A DNA stretch of 15,217 nucleotides from JBKHBT01 sp046542255. Lineage in GTDB: Bacteria; UBP14; UBA6098; JBKHBT01. The stretch's first letter is position 1. Each line of letters starts with the position of its first letter. The stretch lies in contig JBKHBT010000081.1 of assembly GCA_046542255.1 (NCBI GenBank), positions 1 through 15,217 on the forward strand, in the 5' to 3' direction. Below, one piece after another: positions 6,437-13,679 of this stretch. Below the pieces are notes generated by a model. It was not told where the DNA came from and made no database searches. It saw only the letters and a list, made by a program, of their open reading frames with translations. A program made the position numbers and the translations under genes.

Positions 6437-7401
6437 TGTCAGAGAGGTTAGTTATCATCGATTATTCGCCTGGAACAAGAATCACTGATTTTTTCGTCCT
6501 TCGAAAAATCGAACTCAGGGCATATGATGGCAAACCATTTCTATCACTGGAACTGGGCGACAAAAGCGGTCGAATCAAAGGCAGTTTCTGGGGTGATGCC
6601 GCAAAAGAGCTAAGAGAAATCCTAAAGCCCGGGACTGTTGTCAAAATCAAAGGCATTGTCATAGAAAGACATGCCAAGAATTTCTTCAAAATCGATCGAT
6701 TGCGCCCTGCCAATCACGGTGAATATGATCCAGTCGAGTTAATCAATTCTGGCAAACATCATCCCGATTGGTTATTTGCCAAATGGAAGAAAAGAGCTGC
6801 TACAATTTCGAATAAATTGCTTCGTAATATCTTTGATATTTTATTGAAAGACGAGCAGTTTGTATCCAGACTCAAGATGGCACCGGGTGGAAAGCTATGG
6901 CACCATTCTTATCTTGGTGGACTTCTCGAGCATATGCTTTCTGTCGAGCGAATTTGCCGGCTGATGGCCAAGCTTTATCCAATGACAGATAAAGACCTTC
7001 TTGTGGCTGGCGCTTTACTACATGACATTGGCAAAGTCGATGAGCTTTCATCCGATTCGCTATTTATTGACTATACCGAAGAGGGCAGACTGTCAGGCCA
7101 TATTATCATCGGTCATGATAAAATCTCACGAATTATCGACAGCATCAATGATTTTCCAATCGATTTGAAAAAGCATCTGTTACACCTTATCCTTTCACAT
7201 CACGGCGATTTGGGACTCGGCTCACCTGTAAAGCCGCTTACCTTAGAAGCTTCGATACTTCATCATGCTGATATGATGGATTCGCAGGCTGCTGCATTCA
7301 GGCGTGTTATAAATCGCGAAAAGGGAAGTGGTGATAGTTTTTCGAAATGGGTCAACCTTGCAGAAAGATATCTGTATCTTAAGCCATATCAAGAAGATTA
7401 A
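6436..7401 (+). CDS. YhaM-like OB-fold/HD-domain 3'-5' exoribonuclease
   Basis: This 321-residue protein joins an N-terminal OB-fold nucleic-acid-binding domain (about 15-90; LSLELGDKSGRIKGSFWG) to an HD phosphohydrolase domain (about 150-300). Visible metal-ligand motifs are HHSYLGGLLEH (156-166), LLHDIGK with the H196-D197 pair, H222, SHHGD (H255, H256) and HHADMMD (D279). This arrangement is that of YhaM/CBF1, an exoribonuclease that trims RNA from the 3' end. The chosen start is ATG 6436, whose A is the last base of the rfaE2 stop codon (TAATG), with GAAAGG upstream. A TTG at 6427 is possible but sits too close to that ribosome site. It is the last gene of the plus-strand run. An HD hydrolase acting on a nucleotide is an alternative. 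Confidence 0.85.
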   Translation: MSERLVIIDYSPGTRITDFFVLRKIELRAYDGKPFLSLELGDKSGRIKGSFWGDAAKELREILKPGTVVKIKGIVIERHAKNFFKIDRLRPANHGEYDPVELINSGKHHPDWLFAKWKKRAATISNKLLRNIFDILLKDEQFVSRLKMAPGGKLWHHSYLGGLLEHMLSVERICRLMAKLYPMTDKDLLVAGALLHDIGKVDELSSDSLFIDYTEEGRLSGHIIIGHDKISRIIDSINDFPIDLKKHLLHLILSHHGDLGLGSPVKPLTLEASILHHADMMDSQAAAFRRVINREKGSGDSFSKWVNLAERYLYLKPYQED

Positions 7402-7640
7402 TTTTATTTGATAATGTTATATATTATATGATTCTTTATAAATGCCGCATATATTAGTTTTATGGGTGGATAATGGCTACACTGATCCTTACTATCAGCT
7501 CTTCTTTGCTCAAAGGACTTAACTAAGAAGATTTTTGGGATGATTTCTCTGCTATTCAATTTTCTTTATTTTCGACAAGGATTTGTTTTATGCTTCACAT
7601 CAAAGAATTATCAAAAATAAGCGCAGAGTGTTGAATTCAT
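7402..7640. other. AT-rich convergent intergenic region, first half
   Basis: This stretch between the convergent yhaM-like and nnr genes has no credible gene. The first 60 bases are extremely AT-rich: 7381-7440 holds 10 G or C by hand count. The only reading frames are a few codons long. One terminator-like hairpin is listed separately at 7500-7536. Confidence 0.5.
7500..7536 (+). terminator. Weak terminator-like hairpin
   Basis: TCTTCTT (7500-7506) can pair with AAGAAGA (7525-7531), followed by TTTTT (7532-7536). The loop is long (18 nt) and the stem AT-rich, so it would be a poor terminator. It is about 100 nt past the YhaM-like gene and is the best candidate on the plus strand. Confidence 0.3.
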
Positions 7641-7835
7641 TTCGTTTCACGCGGAGCGTTGAAGCGAGGGGGTGATTGAGCGAAGCTGACAACAGAAATT
7701 GCATAGATTAGCAAGTTCCGGTAATTGAGCGGAACCAAAATCGCCGCTTCGCAAGATATGCATCACCGAGTACAAAAACACTTCGCTAAAGCTTCTTGCC
7801 ATGTGTCCTCGACTCCGCTCGGACACCGATAAATA
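7641..7835. repeat. Cluster of degenerate palindromic GAGCG/CGCTC-type repeats
   Basis: Within about 195 bp short inverted words recur on both strands: GCGGAGCGTTGAAGCGAGG, TTGAGCGAAGC, a hairpin GTTCCG (7715-7720) with CGGAAC (7730-7735), CCGCTTCGC, ACTTCGCTAAAGC, and a hairpin GTGTCC (7803-7808) with GGACAC (7821-7826) around GACTCCGCTC. By hand count 7621-7680 has 32 of 60 G or C, against 10 of 60 in 7381-7440. Interspersed palindromes of the form GACTCCGCTCGG are known from Bacteroidetes and cyanobacterial genomes, and this looks like a decayed relative. A structured RNA is the alternative. The 68-codon open frame across it on the minus strand (7853 to 7647) is a by-product of the repeat. 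Confidence 0.45.
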
Positions 7836-7896
7836 TGCTATACCCATAATCACTTGAATTGATTTGAAGTACTGATGTCATAAAAGATCGATGATT

Positions 7897-9453
7897 TTAA
7901 TCCTGTTCATTCTCAAGATACCAAAAAGCATCACCAATAAACTCCAGCATATCCGATGCAATCATCGAGCGTTTTCCTATCTCTTCTGATGCTATATCTC
8001 CTGCGATTCCATGCAAATAAACTCCGAGTCTAGCGGCTTCAAAAGCTTTTAGGCCCTGTGCAAGCAGGCTGCCCAGGATGCCAGAAAGAATATCCCCCGA
8101 GCCGGCTGTCGCCATGCCATCATTGCCTGTCAGATTTAAATAGACTGGACCTTCGGGTATTGCTATTAAAGTCGGTGAGCCTTTTATGATAAGGATAGTA
8201 TTGAGTTTTTTGGCCCACTCTGAAGCTTTGTGAAATTTGTTCTTCTCGATTTCATCGATCGGCATATCGATAAGCCTCGAAAGTTCACCGGGGTGTGGTG
8301 TAAATATCGTATCTGCCTTGATATTTTTGAATATGTCTTTTTCATCGCATTTTGCTAAAGCATTTAATCCATCAGCATCTACTATGCAAGGAAGCTCGAG
8401 TTTTTTCATCAGCTTTATCACTGTCTCGATTGTTTCATGGTGACTTCCCATGCCCGGGCCGATTATAGCGGCATCCATCTCTGGCAATCTTTTATGGATT
8501 TCGCCCAAAGCCCTTGTGGATAGAGCGCCGCGTTTTTTTATCTCGGGCAGCGGATGGCTTATAACCTCGAGTGCGCGAGATGATACAATCGGCTCGATGC
8601 TTCGCGGGATTCCAAGATATGCAAGTCCTGCTCCTGCTCTAAGGAAAGACAGCGAAGTCATTATCGCAGCGCCAGATAGTTCCTGAGAACCAGCCAGAAT
8701 ATAGCCTTTCCCAAATGTGCCTTTATGCCCGTCCTTAGGCCTTTTGGGAATTAGCTTTTTCATCTCTTCGTAGGTATTGAGTCTCAAATCCAGTTTTTCA
8801 TTATCAATCAGTTCGGGTATTATTCCGATATCACAGACTTTTAGTTTCCCCGTTTTTTCTCGTCCGGGATAGATAAATTGTCCGATTTTGGAATAACCAA
8901 AAGTAACGGTGGTTTCAGCATCGATCGCTACACCAAATGTTTTACCCGTATCTCCCATAACTCCTGAAGGAATATCCACAGCGAGAATTGGCTTTTCCGA
9001 TTTATTCGCAAGCTCGATAATATCAGCATAAAGATTCCTTGGAGCGCCTTTTGCGCCGGTTCCAAGTAGGGCATCGATGATTATATCTGTCATAGCAAAG
9101 AAGTTGACTATGCTATCATCAATTTCATCGATAAAAAGCGGCGTCAAACCAGAATCTAATAATCGATTATAATTCAGGAGCGCATCGCCTTGAAGCTTTT
9201 CTTCTCTGGATAGGCATAATACATTCACGGAAATACCTTTATCATGAAGTAATCTGGCTGCAACGAAACCATCGCCGCCATTATTGCCGCCACCTACGAG
9301 CACAAGGACATTGCTTTTTTGCGAATTGATATAATCATTTGTTTCTTCGGCAACAAATTCGCCGGCTCTTTCCATCAATACTTCGCCTGCAATACCCGAA
9401 TCGATTGTTGCCTTATCGAGTCTTTGCATCATTTCAACTGTTACGATTCTCAT
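7897..9453 (-). CDS. nnr: Bifunctional NAD(P)HX epimerase / ADP-dependent NAD(P)HX dehydratase
   Basis: This 518-residue fusion repairs hydrated NADH and NADPH. The N-terminal half (about 1-215) is the epimerase (YjeF_N), with GGGNNGGDGFVAARLL (54-69), IDALLGTG (126-133) and AVDIPSG (158-164). The C-terminal half (about 230-515) is the ADP-dependent dehydratase (ribokinase-like), with KGTFG (244-248), GPGMGS (332-337), VDADGLNAL (358-366), TPHPGE (385-390) and the catalytic loop GMATAGSGDILSG (446-458, D454). Both active sites look intact. The ATG directly follows the asd stop (TAA then ATG, no gap) with AAGGAG inside the end of asd. It is the last gene of the minus-strand run; I see no clear terminator behind it. 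Confidence 0.96.
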   Translation of the reverse strand: MRIVTVEMMQRLDKATIDSGIAGEVLMERAGEFVAEETNDYINSQKSNVLVLVGGGNNGGDGFVAARLLHDKGISVNVLCLSREEKLQGDALLNYNRLLDSGLTPLFIDEIDDSIVNFFAMTDIIIDALLGTGAKGAPRNLYADIIELANKSEKPILAVDIPSGVMGDTGKTFGVAIDAETTVTFGYSKIGQFIYPGREKTGKLKVCDIGIIPELIDNEKLDLRLNTYEEMKKLIPKRPKDGHKGTFGKGYILAGSQELSGAAIMTSLSFLRAGAGLAYLGIPRSIEPIVSSRALEVISHPLPEIKKRGALSTRALGEIHKRLPEMDAAIIGPGMGSHHETIETVIKLMKKLELPCIVDADGLNALAKCDEKDIFKNIKADTIFTPHPGELSRLIDMPIDEIEKNKFHKASEWAKKLNTILIIKGSPTLIAIPEGPVYLNLTGNDGMATAGSGDILSGILGSLLAQGLKAFEAARLGVYLHGIAGDIASEEIGKRSMIASDMLEFIGDAFWYLENEQD

Positions 9454-10425
9454 TTAATGGCTCCTTGAAATTATATTTTCCATTATTTGTATAGCATTGG
9501 TTGCCGCGCCTTTTCTCAAGTTATCGGCAACTATCCACATCATGACATTTCGCTTATCATCGGGCATTTGTCGAATTCTGGATATGAAAACCTCATCACG
9601 TCCATCGATATCCTTCTGAGTCAAAATGCCATCTGCAATAACAATCCCCGGAGCATTTGAAAGAATATCTCGAATCTCATCGATATCGGCTTTTCTTGCA
9701 AGTTGAATGCGAATACTTTCTGCATGGCAATTTTCTACAGGAACACGGACAACAGTAGGGTAGATATTGAGATTTGGAAGGCCGAGTATTTTTCTTGTTT
9801 CATCTATCAATTTCATTTCCTCTTTGCAAAAACCATTTTCGAGGAATGGGCCGATTTTCGGTATCACATTATTGTAAATGATATGTCCAAAGATATCTTT
9901 TTGAGTTTTCTCATCCTTTCTATTTCTTAGTGCATCGATAGCAGCTTTACCCGCACCGGAAACAGCCTGATAAGTCGATATATCGACAGATTCTATACCG
10001 ATAGCGCCCGAGATAGGCTTCAATGCAGCTACAAGCTGTATCGTCGAACAATTTGGATTTGCTACAATGGCAGGTTTTTGCGGTATCACTTCGGGATTAA
10101 CCTCTGGAACTATAAGAGAGATATTCGCATCGAGCCTGAAGGCGGAGCTATTGTCAATTACAAATGCACCTTTTTTAGCAAATTTCGGTGCCCATTTTTT
10201 GCTGATTTCGGAATCGACAGCAAAAAGTGCAAAATCACAATCTTCTATATTCGAGTCTTTCAATTCGAGAACCTTTTCATCATAATAATCTGTCTTTTGT
10301 CCTGCGCTTTTCGAAGATGTTAAAGCATATAGCTTTTCAATATCGATTTTTCTCTCGTGCATAACCTGTATCATCTTACGGCCAACCAGCCCAGTGGCAC
10401 CAATGATAGAAATTTTATAGGACAT
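9454..10425 (-). CDS. asd: Aspartate-semialdehyde dehydrogenase
   Basis: This 323-residue NADP-dependent enzyme reduces aspartyl phosphate to aspartate semialdehyde, the branch point to lysine/diaminopimelate, threonine and methionine. The N-terminal nucleotide loop is GATGLVG (9-15). The catalytic cysteine is C126 in ANPNCST (122-128), the acid/base histidine H234 is in NCHAES, and RVPV (227-230) and DNLRKGAATNA (301-311) complete the substrate region. The start at ATG 10425 is supported by GAGG about 5 nt upstream and lies 1 nt after the lysC stop; an upstream TTG at 10437 would add four residues but overlap lysC. Following lysC directly, it puts steps 1 and 2 of the pathway on one transcript. 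Confidence 0.96.
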   Translation of the reverse strand: MSYKISIIGATGLVGRKMIQVMHERKIDIEKLYALTSSKSAGQKTDYYDEKVLELKDSNIEDCDFALFAVDSEISKKWAPKFAKKGAFVIDNSSAFRLDANISLIVPEVNPEVIPQKPAIVANPNCSTIQLVAALKPISGAIGIESVDISTYQAVSGAGKAAIDALRNRKDEKTQKDIFGHIIYNNVIPKIGPFLENGFCKEEMKLIDETRKILGLPNLNIYPTVVRVPVENCHAESIRIQLARKADIDEIRDILSNAPGIVIADGILTQKDIDGRDEVFISRIRQMPDDKRNVMMWIVADNLRKGAATNAIQIMENIISRSH

Positions 10426-10426
10426 T

Positions 10427-11626
10427 TTACCTCGCAATATATTTTCGATGTATCTTTTTTATTATATCCTCGATTTTGACTTTTTCTATGAAAAAGTAAA
10501 ATGACGAGCTTGTTGAAGAGATATATTCGATTCTCGTATAAGACGCAATTGTTTCGATAAGTTCCTGTAAAATATACAGGTCACTGAATAGCTCGAAGCC
10601 TGAAACAGCAATAATGCCAAAATTTTCTGCCATAGATAGAGAAAACTCATCCGCAATAGCCTGGAAATTATCCTTATCATAATGGTGAATCCAAATTGTG
10701 ATTTTATAATCACCATCATCGAGTTTGAAATTGGGATGCATGGTAGATATTCTGCTTTTTCTTAGGCTGTCGATAAAGCCCGAAAAACGGGTTTCGGGGA
10801 TACTCCCTTTTATTAGAATCACATCATATCTTGAACTAATTCCCTCGATTCTTGAGCGTTCCATATGTTTCTGTCCTCCTAAAGGAGTTTTGTCTTGTGG
10901 TATAATTTGAGTGCCAATATCATCATTAATACTGGATTTTATATACATAGGAATCCTAAATCTACGAGCGATTTCTATCGCTCTTGGGTGGATAACTTTT
11001 GTGCCAAAGATTGCCATATCCATTAGAACTTCACATTCTAATTTTTCTATTTTCTGTGGATTTTGTATAACCATTGGATTTGCAGCCAGGACGCCATCCA
11101 CATCGGTATAGATTTCGCATCTATCGGCTCCTAATGCATGGGCCAAAACAACAGCTGTCGTGTCTGAGCCGCCTCTTCCGAGGGTTGTAACCTCGTGTTT
11201 GCCAGAAACGCCCTGAAAACCAGCAACAATCACAATACGGCCCTTCTGAATTTCCTGTATAATACGAATCGCTTTGACTTCTATAATTCTCGCTTGATTG
11301 TGCAGGTCATCGGTAATAATACCACTCTGAGACCCAGTAAAAGACGTTGCTTTTATACCACGCTTCCAAAGCGCCATCGAAAGGAGGCTCATAGTAATTC
11401 TTTCACCGGCGGTCAGGAGCATATCCAATTCGCGCCCCGGTGGCTTCTCGCTGATTTGATAGGCCATATCCAGTAGCTCATCGGTGGTTTTATCCATGGC
11501 GGAGACTACCACTATCAATGATGTATTTCTCTTATTAGCACAATTAGCTATTCTATCAGCAACCGCCTCGATTCTTGCTGTATTTGCAACAGAAGTACCG
11601 CCATATTTCTGAACAATTAAATTCAT
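10427..11626 (-). CDS. lysC: Aspartate kinase with divergent C-terminal ACT region
   Basis: This 399-residue amino-acid kinase phosphorylates aspartate, the first step of the aspartate family pathway. Clear motifs are VQKYGGTSV (5-13), VVVSAM (39-44), LDMLLTAGER (67-76), VAGFQGV (134-140), TLGRGGSDTTA (148-158) and TKVIHPRAIEIA (209-220). Two oddities stand out. The segment after TDVDGV reads LAANPMVI (180-187), where the family usually has YTADPRVV, so the usual Asp and Arg are Asn183 and Met185. The C-terminal ACT pair (about 262-399) is only loosely recognisable and lacks the usual glycine-rich inhibitor-binding motifs. Feedback control may therefore differ. It starts 9 nt after the membrane-protein stop and ends 1 nt before asd. 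The identity as aspartokinase is secure. Confidence 0.94.
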   Translation of the reverse strand: MNLIVQKYGGTSVANTARIEAVADRIANCANKRNTSLIVVVSAMDKTTDELLDMAYQISEKPPGRELDMLLTAGERITMSLLSMALWKRGIKATSFTGSQSGIITDDLHNQARIIEVKAIRIIQEIQKGRIVIVAGFQGVSGKHEVTTLGRGGSDTTAVVLAHALGADRCEIYTDVDGVLAANPMVIQNPQKIEKLECEVLMDMAIFGTKVIHPRAIEIARRFRIPMYIKSSINDDIGTQIIPQDKTPLGGQKHMERSRIEGISSRYDVILIKGSIPETRFSGFIDSLRKSRISTMHPNFKLDDGDYKITIWIHHYDKDNFQAIADEFSLSMAENFGIIAVSGFELFSDLYILQELIETIASYTRIEYISSTSSSFYFFIEKVKIEDIIKKIHRKYIAR

Positions 11627-11634
11627 TAATCAAA

Positions 11635-11952
11635 TCAAGATAGATAGATTATTGCAAAAACTGTATATAAAGCCATCAATATAGCCGGCAAGATACATAA
11701 ACCAGCCTCAATATATCCAAATAGGCTTAGCTTATCTGCGTCATTAGCCTTTTTGCTTTTGTTCAATGCGATTATCGCCATTATTGCTCCGATTAGATAA
11801 AGCACAAAAACACCCACCAGAGAAAGAATAGGTGATTCTATAAAAATAGCAAAAACATTAAAAAACTGAAGCAGAAAGGCTGCAAAAAAGAAAATTGCGG
11901 CAGTATGTACCCATCCAGCCGGCTTCCTATAATCAAAAATCTTCCTTGCCAT
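11635..11952 (-). CDS. Small three-helix membrane protein, function unknown
   Basis: This 105-residue protein has three hydrophobic segments (about 15-38, 42-63 and 79-103), with a short polar loop NKSKKANDADK (64-74) between the second and third. The N-terminus MARKIFDYRKP is basic and probably cytoplasmic. I recognise no family. The start at ATG 11952 is preferred: it lies 1 nt after the stop of the upstream lipoprotein gene, like the lysC-asd junction, with a weak CGGA ribosome site. An ATG at 11964 would add four residues and overlap the upstream gene, but has AAAGG abutting the codon. Sitting between a lipoprotein and lysC, it may belong functionally with the lipoprotein, which is inference from position only. 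Confidence 0.65.
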   Translation of the reverse strand: MARKIFDYRKPAGWVHTAAIFFFAAFLLQFFNVFAIFIESPILSLVGVFVLYLIGAIMAIIALNKSKKANDADKLSLFGYIEAGLCILPAILMALYTVFAIIYLS

Positions 11953-11953
11953 A

Positions 11954-13450
11954 TCAGTCCGCATCCTTTGCTAATCTAAATCCAATATAATGTCTCTGAT
12001 CATCCGGGTCGCGTTTATTTCTTGTGAATGTCCTGAAATTGAAACCTGCCTGTACCGAGTCCGGAGGGGATACATCATTAAAAGAACCGCCGCGAAGAAC
12101 TTTTCTATCGCCTGATGTAGGCCCTTGCGGATCAGTCGAAGCTGCTGTTTCGTAATAATATACATCCCACCAATCATAACACCATTCTGCCACATTGCCG
12201 GACATATCGTGCAATCCGAAAGGCGATCTTGCATCGGGGAAGGAACCAATCGGAGCATTTTTTTCGAATCCATCGCTATAGCCATCACTACCATGTTCTT
12301 CAGCAGTCAGATAATTACACATCACCAGGCCATCGGGATGGAACTGATTGCCCCATGGATACATTATACCATCGGGATTTCCATCACCGGTTATATCTTC
12401 GCCACCATTGCCTCGAGCTGCAAGTTCCCATTCTGCTTCGGTGGGAAGTCGCTTTCCCGCCCAGTTTGCGAAAGCTTCGGCTTCATAATAGCTAATACCG
12501 ACCACAGGATAGTCTTCATCCACATGGAATCTCTCATCATCCCAGTATTTTGGCGGATCATCGATGAGATTATCGAGGTATGTCCAACCTTCTTCACTCC
12601 AGTATTCCCTTGTTTCATAACCACCTACATCGATGAATTCTTGATATCTTCGATATGTTACCTCATATTTATCGATATAAAAAGCAGATACAGTGATTCT
12701 TTCAGCAGGAATATCATCATTACCGCCCCATATTCCGCCCCAGACATTGCCCCGAGTGAAGGTGGTGGTTGGGATATAGACCATTTCAGTATCATTGTCC
12801 GTTTCGGTAGCTTCTTGAGTTAGGGTATTGATTTCATTTGTAATCATTGTATCATCTATTGTAATTGCAAATACTTTGAAATAGTAATGTGATGCAGGCT
12901 CGAGCCCATTAATCGTAAAAACAGTATCTAGAGCATCGGTAATTCTGCCAGCTTCTGTATCATCTGTGTTTACGCCCTCGGTTTCCGATTGCATAACAAG
13001 ATAGTGCGCAAAACCAGATTCATCAATTCTATTCCAGGAAAGTTCCACGCTTCTCTGGCGGATTTCGGTAACAGTAAGGCCAAAATTATCGATAAGAATC
13101 TCGATGGTTTCAGAATTTGAGACATTTGCTTCACCGTCTATGGCCTTTGCATAAATCTGATGAACGGTCCCCATTTCATAGCTCGAAAGGTTATGAATAT
13201 AAGAAGCCGGAGAAGACATAGCAGTATGGACAGATTCATCGTCAAAGAAGATTTCAATGCTGGAAATGCCAGAATCATCATCTGCTTCCACATCAATCTG
13301 CACCATATCGATTACATGTGCGCCATCGGAAGGATTTATTATCTGAATATCTGGCCCGGTATTGTCATCGTCATCTTCCGAACAGGCGAGATTGAAAATT
13401 AAAAATGTGGTTAAAGTAATTAAAATTAGTATTTTTGGAATAAGACTCAT
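11954..13450 (-). CDS. Lipoprotein with Ig-like, Fn3-like and FGE-sulfatase-like domains
   Basis: This 498-residue exported protein begins with a signal sequence ending in FNLAC. Cys23 is the likely lipidation site, though Asn at -3 is unusual for a lipobox. An acidic linker (SEDDDDN) follows. Residues about 33-121 look like a bacterial Ig/cadherin-like domain (IIDPxDG-type opening), about 125-213 like a fibronectin type III domain (VTEIRQRSVELSW, GLEPASHYYFKV), and about 221-495 like the formylglycine-generating enzyme fold (MVYIP, FYIDKYEVTYRRYQEFI, PVVGISYYEAEAFANWAG, RLPTEAEWELAARG, DMSGNVAEW, VLRGGSF, GFRLA). The two active-site cysteines expected just after RGGSF are absent (the next residues are NDVSPPDSV), so it should not make formylglycine; related catalytically dead domains serve in binding. 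AGGAGG lies 5 nt before ATG 13450. It is the first gene of the minus-strand run. Confidence 0.9.
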   Translation of the reverse strand: MSLIPKILILITLTTFLIFNLACSEDDDDNTGPDIQIINPSDGAHVIDMVQIDVEADDDSGISSIEIFFDDESVHTAMSSPASYIHNLSSYEMGTVHQIYAKAIDGEANVSNSETIEILIDNFGLTVTEIRQRSVELSWNRIDESGFAHYLVMQSETEGVNTDDTEAGRITDALDTVFTINGLEPASHYYFKVFAITIDDTMITNEINTLTQEATETDNDTEMVYIPTTTFTRGNVWGGIWGGNDDIPAERITVSAFYIDKYEVTYRRYQEFIDVGGYETREYWSEEGWTYLDNLIDDPPKYWDDERFHVDEDYPVVGISYYEAEAFANWAGKRLPTEAEWELAARGNGGEDITGDGNPDGIMYPWGNQFHPDGLVMCNYLTAEEHGSDGYSDGFEKNAPIGSFPDARSPFGLHDMSGNVAEWCYDWWDVYYYETAASTDPQGPTSGDRKVLRGGSFNDVSPPDSVQAGFNFRTFTRNKRDPDDQRHYIGFRLAKDAD

Positions 13451-13474
13451 TTATCCTCCTGCAAATTTATATTA

Positions 13475-13503
13475 AAGATACATCATAACTTCAATCAAAT
13501 CAA
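13475..13503 (-). promoter_or_regulatory. Promoter candidate for the FGE-like lipoprotein operon
   Basis: On the minus strand TTGATT (13503-13498) and TATCTT (13480-13475) are 17 bp apart. Transcription would start near 13468, a few bases before the ribosome site at 13460-13455. A second pair closer in (TTGAAG 13494-13489, TATAAA 13471-13466) would start inside the ribosome site and is less likely. This could drive the whole five-gene minus-strand run. Confidence 0.4.
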
Positions 13504-13540
13504 CAATTTTAACAAGAAATAATTTACTTGATCGACTTCT

Positions 13541-13563
13541 ACAAAAACTTGATATGTTTTTGT
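13541..13563. promoter_or_regulatory. Perfect 8-7-8 dyad between divergent promoters, operator candidate
   Basis: ACAAAAAC (13541-13548) and GTTTTTGT (13556-13563) form a perfect inverted repeat around a 7-bp centre. It lies between the minus-strand -35 candidate (13498-13503) and the plus-strand -35 (13592-13597), a place from which a dimeric regulator could act on both genes. As RNA on the plus strand it would form a hairpin followed shortly by TTTTTTT, so a terminator for unknown transcription is the alternative. Confidence 0.4.
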
Positions 13564-13591
13564 TAATTTTTTTCGATATATTGGAAAAAGC

Positions 13592-13619
13592 TTGAAAATA
13601 GCGATTAAATTCCTATAAT
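13592..13619 (+). promoter_or_regulatory. Sigma70-like promoter of the large exported protein
   Basis: TTGAAA (13592-13597) and a perfect TATAAT (13614-13619) are separated by 16 bp. The predicted start near 13626 leaves a leader of about 54 nt carrying a small GGGA/TCCC hairpin (about 13628-13640) and the AAGGAG ribosome site at 13670-13675. This is the best promoter in the window. Confidence 0.65.
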
Positions 13620-13679
13620 TGATATAGGGAAAGTATCCCAATCTGTAATCGTTAATATTAAATTTTATCAAGGAGTGAT

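Noticed and set aside
7647..7853. A 68-codon minus-strand open frame in the convergent gap
   Set aside because: It coincides with the palindromic repeat cluster and its translation follows the repeat words; no ribosome site or family match is evident.
11627..11634. A lysine riboswitch before lysC
   Set aside because: Only 8 nt separate lysC from the upstream gene, leaving no room for a leader element.
12125..12823. A 232-codon open frame on the plus strand, antisense to the FGE-like lipoprotein gene
   Set aside because: It lies wholly inside a well-supported minus-strand gene with clear domain motifs; its product is low in recognisable motifs and there is no convincing ribosome site. It is a shadow frame.
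11954..13450. Sulfatase-activating (formylglycine-generating) enzyme
   Set aside because: The active-site cysteine pair expected after RGGSF is missing and no sulfatase gene is nearby, so the catalytic reading was dropped in favour of an FGE-like fold.
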